Shown here piece by piece: positions 61,265-64,000 of a stretch of 64,000 nt of DNA. The first letter of the stretch is position 1. Each line of letters begins with the position of its first letter. This stretch comes from Takakia lepidozioides (taxonomy: Eukaryota; Streptophyta; Takakiopsida; Takakiales; Takakiaceae), in contig CM060734.1 of the NCBI GenBank assembly GCA_030704615.1, positions 59,226,042 to 59,290,041 on the forward strand. Direction: 5' to 3'. Under the pieces are notes generated by a model, which worked only from the letters and a program-made list of their open reading frames with translations, was not told where the DNA came from and searched no databases. The translations under genes and the position numbers were made by a program.

Positions 61265-62560
61265 CAGGGCTGTAGTGCAGCAAAATGAACTTATTTGGTG
61301 CTCACTTAACAAGCAATCTGGCTAGACACTTATTCACAGGGTTTGTGCATGGCCAGATCGTTGGAAGTGTCCCAAGTTCATCTCATTTAATTTTGTGGGC
61401 TCTGGTGGCATTGTGAGGTTGCATGAAGCTTGCTTCCAGATGGGAACATCCCAGTATCATGAGGTTACTGGCTCGGACCATGCCAGTGTATGAGGAATGT
61501 TCAGTAATCTCAAATGCTACACCACTGATGTTTGTCCCCTGGACATCACAGAGGTTGCCTTTGGCAGAGAGTGGATCATCCTGATATACTCTGGGTGCAG
61601 CCAGCGGATGGGCCATGCTCCAACTTTTATACGGAGGATTGATTTTTCAAGGATGAACCTGCCCTCCTCAGCAGGGGGGAATGCTCGCAGATCTCTTGGA
61701 ATGATGCCCACCTAAGGTCCACTGACGGAATAATCACAAGTGATCATGGGTGGGCAAGCCTTAGGATGCCTGATGGACTTTCTCAAGTGGATTAGTCAGT
61801 CCGCCAGTCAAGTTAATACTCAAGAAAGGGATCTGAGAACATTCACCACATGTAACAATGTTCCAAGGCAAGTTGCCTCCAAAACCTTCGATGTGGATCC
61901 ATGTGTGTTTATGGGTTTTTGTGCACTGATCACCTTGAAGCTACCAAACATATGATGAATCCTATGTGATCCCAGCTAAATGATTCCTTACTGGGCTTGC
62001 CCAAACCTACCCACATCTGAACCAAAACATGGAAACCCCTTGTGTATGTGTGTGAGAATATCTATAACCATATATTGTCTATATTTCCTCTTGATAGAGC
62101 CCACCCCCGGCCAGGGCAGTAGTTGCAGGTTGAAGTGGCTCTTAGTTATGCAGGCTTTGTCCTCTCTCACCATTTCCTCTTCTCTCTCTTGAGAGAGAAC
62201 AAGGCAGAACATAATTGTGTTGCAGTAAAACAAATTGGGGTTTGCGGTTTCCAATGGAATGCCTGCGAAAGAGAGGTGGGCACTGAGTGCGCACCTCTCA
62301 CGCCTCGGTGCCCCTGCTCACATGAGCAGAAGAGGATATGCCGCATATTTCAAAAGTATTCTCAAAAAATACTTTAGCGAAATTAAAACGTGCTCATGCC
62401 AAACAAAATGCAAAACATTTGGAAATTTTTGCTCACATGAGTACAAGCCACACGAACTTGGGGCATATGGAATTTCCTGGCAGTACCATCTCCATCAACA
62501 ATCTTCGTTGATTAATAGTTGCATATTTAATCATATGATATTGACGCTCGCAGGAATCAC
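61265..62560. other. Kinesin 3' UTR and intergenic DNA
   Basis: No further gene recognised. Short ORFs (for example 61497-61715) lack domains. A near-palindromic CTCTCTCTTGAGAGAGA lies at about 62,185-62,200. Confidence 0.4.
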
Positions 62561-62800
62561 CAATATGCGAAACTAGACACAATTCATTTCATTCCGCCCA
62601 CGAAAGTGTGGGTAATGACCTACCGCACTAAGTGCGTAACAATTCGTTAGCGAACTAAAACAACCTCACGTCATCTCATTATATGCAAAACCAAACACAA
62701 CTCATTTTGTTTCACCCACGGAACCATTGGATAATGACCTACGCAACGATACCTTGAAATTTCGCTGGCGCAACCTGTTGTTTGCCTCATTATATTATCA
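62560..62800. repeat. Two-copy diverged tandem repeat (about 120 bp)
   Basis: 'ATGCgAAACtAgACACAAtTCATTT' at about 62,563 recurs at about 62,682 as 'ATGCaAAACcAaACACAAcTCATTT'. Both are followed by CCCACG...TAATGACCTAC. Confidence 0.6.
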
Positions 62801-62948
62801 ATTATTGTTTGGTATTTATGTGTTTTGGATGGTGTTGGTTATTGTGACTTTGTGTTTCCCTAATGTGTTATTCTGTTGTAGGATACCAACGCTGTAAATA
62901 TTTGGAACTTTGAGCTTGTAGATATACATTAGGGGTGCCTATTTTGCA

Positions 62949-62967
62949 TTAGGGTTTAGGGTTTAGG
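62949..62967 (+). repeat. Short interstitial telomere-type repeat
   Basis: TTAGGGTTTAGGGTTTAGG, about two and a half units of the plant TTTAGGG repeat, isolated in unique-looking DNA. Confidence 0.8.
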
Positions 62968-63279
62968 AACAGAATTAGGCACGGAAATAAGCACATAAAC
63001 CCCTATTTCGCGTTTAGGAACCCTATTCGCGTGTATTCTATTTCCGTGGAAACATGGGTATCCTATTGCCGTATTACCCCTTCTAAACTTTTGGATGAGA
63101 AACACCTTCTATTGTTGTGTCGACTGAGAGATGATAAGACCTAATTTCTATCCGTCATCGCTCTCTGCCATCAAGCAGTAGTTGCATAGAGAACCAACTA
63201 GAGGCGCCAGTCACTCCAAATTTATCCATGGCGGATCTAAACCGGACGCAGCAACGCACGCTCGTGCCGGACACTCCCA

Positions 63280-63660
63280 CTCCTCACACAACATGTGTGG
63301 TAGAGGAGGGCCCACCAGCATCATGGTGAGGGGTAGGGCAACCCTATGCTCCAAGGTGGTGGCCCTCTCCCTAACCATGGTATAACAAGGGGAAATATTA
63401 GTGGTGGGCCTTTCACTCTTTTCACTACAGCCCTAGAGAGTGGTGCAAAAGGAGCTAACACTAGTGGTGAACCCTCCCACTCTACCTACAGTAGCCTTAA
63501 TCTTGGTAGAAGATAAAGCAATGCTGATGGTAGGCTTCCCACTCTACTCTAGGCCACAACTCTAAAGGAGTAATGCCCGGTAGCCCTAAGCGAGGCACAA
63601 CAACAACAAATCAGGGTGTTGGTGGGCTCTCCCACTCTCCCCAAAGCCACACCAACGGCA
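63280..63660. repeat. Degenerate minisatellite (GTGGTGGGCCTCCCACTCT type)
   Basis: Variants of 'aGTGGTGggCC(t)TcCCACTCT...CTACAGCC' recur about every 70-90 bp, near 63,400, 63,458, 63,527 and 63,620. They are strongly diverged. Confidence 0.5.
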
Positions 63661-64000
63661 ACGTCTACAATCGATTGTCCCCAAACCCTTCCCCAAATCG
63701 GCTTTCAAATACGCGGCGGCCTCCCACAGAGGCTTACCTCTCCACTTGGCTCGCCACCTCCTTCTCGACAGCGGACACGTTTACCTGAACAGACAATTCG
63801 GTCTTTTGCCCCATCTCATCTCCCACCACCAGCACCACCATCGAAATATCAACCAAACCGAGTGCCTTGTCTAGGTTGTGGTCAGATGTTTGCCCGTATC
63901 AGTGGTTTTGCACGTCATCAACATATGTATTCTATGTCCCATCAGTCTTCTCCAGATGGTCATATACCTATCCCTTTAGCTGTTCCTTCTACTCATGCCT
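63661..64000 (+). CDS. Partial ORF with C2H2-like finger, possible LINE ORF1
   Basis: One plus frame (codons at 63661, 63664 and so on) is open from at least 63,661 to the window edge. It is Pro/Ser/Arg-rich, then reads VPCLGCGQMFARISGFARHQ from about 63,862, with Cys-x2-Cys and a His cluster after 12 residues, like a single C2H2 finger. The start and the rest of the gene lie outside what can be judged. LINE remnants elsewhere in the window suggest an ORF1-type protein, but a host zinc-finger gene is possible. Confidence 0.4.

Noticed and set aside
1-64000. CRISPR arrays, bacterial operons, riboswitches
   Set aside because: The window is a plant nuclear sequence with spliceosomal introns. 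No regularly spaced identical repeats of that kind are present.

Overview
The window is nuclear DNA from a land plant. It carries five intron-rich protein-coding genes set in intergenic DNA full of decayed transposable elements. Introns follow GT-AG rules, mostly 0.1-2.7 kb, and the proteins match plant-type families: an AMS-type bHLH, a PRS3/4-type PRPP synthetase, a KIN8A-type kinesin and a plant SWAP splicing factor. LINE, hAT and PPR-gene fragments fit a plant too. I cannot place the species. A non-angiosperm land plant (bryophyte, lycophyte or fern) is my guess from the look of the genes and repeats. All exon joins were read by eye and checked for reading-phase agreement.

Layout: 1-10,190 is a repeat-rich region holding two LINE remnants, a foldback repeat, a detached hAT terminus, a PPR fragment and a gag-like fragment. 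10,191-15,687 (+) is a SWAP/surp splicing regulator of 989 aa in five exons. 16,898-30,350 (-) is a large coiled-coil protein of about 2,090 aa that I do not recognise. It contains three consecutive phase-0 exons that are copies of one another. 31,565-35,708 (-) is an ABORTED MICROSPORES-like bHLH factor of 576 aa in nine exons, one intron having a GC donor. 38,711-42,605 (-) is a class PRS3/4 ribose-phosphate pyrophosphokinase of 454 aa with a transit-peptide-like extension. Its intron 5 contains a near-perfect 119-bp tandem duplication that copies the 3' splice site. 43,581-47,918 is a hAT transposon with intact ends and a perfect 8-bp target duplication but a broken transposase. It sits inside a roughly 163-bp tandem array just upstream of a TATA box. 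51,257-61,264 (+) is a kinesin-8 (KIN8A type) lacking only a short N-terminal exon that I could not find. The right edge (62.5-64 kb) holds minisatellites, a short telomere-type repeat and the start of a zinc-finger ORF that may be a LINE ORF1.

The genes do not form an operon or an obvious pathway. The SWAP gene and the coiled-coil gene converge tail to tail. The coiled-coil, bHLH and PRS genes run in the same direction on the minus strand. The most unusual items are the exon-duplicated coiled-coil gene, the hAT insertion at the seam of a promoter-proximal tandem array, and the duplicated acceptor in the PRS gene.
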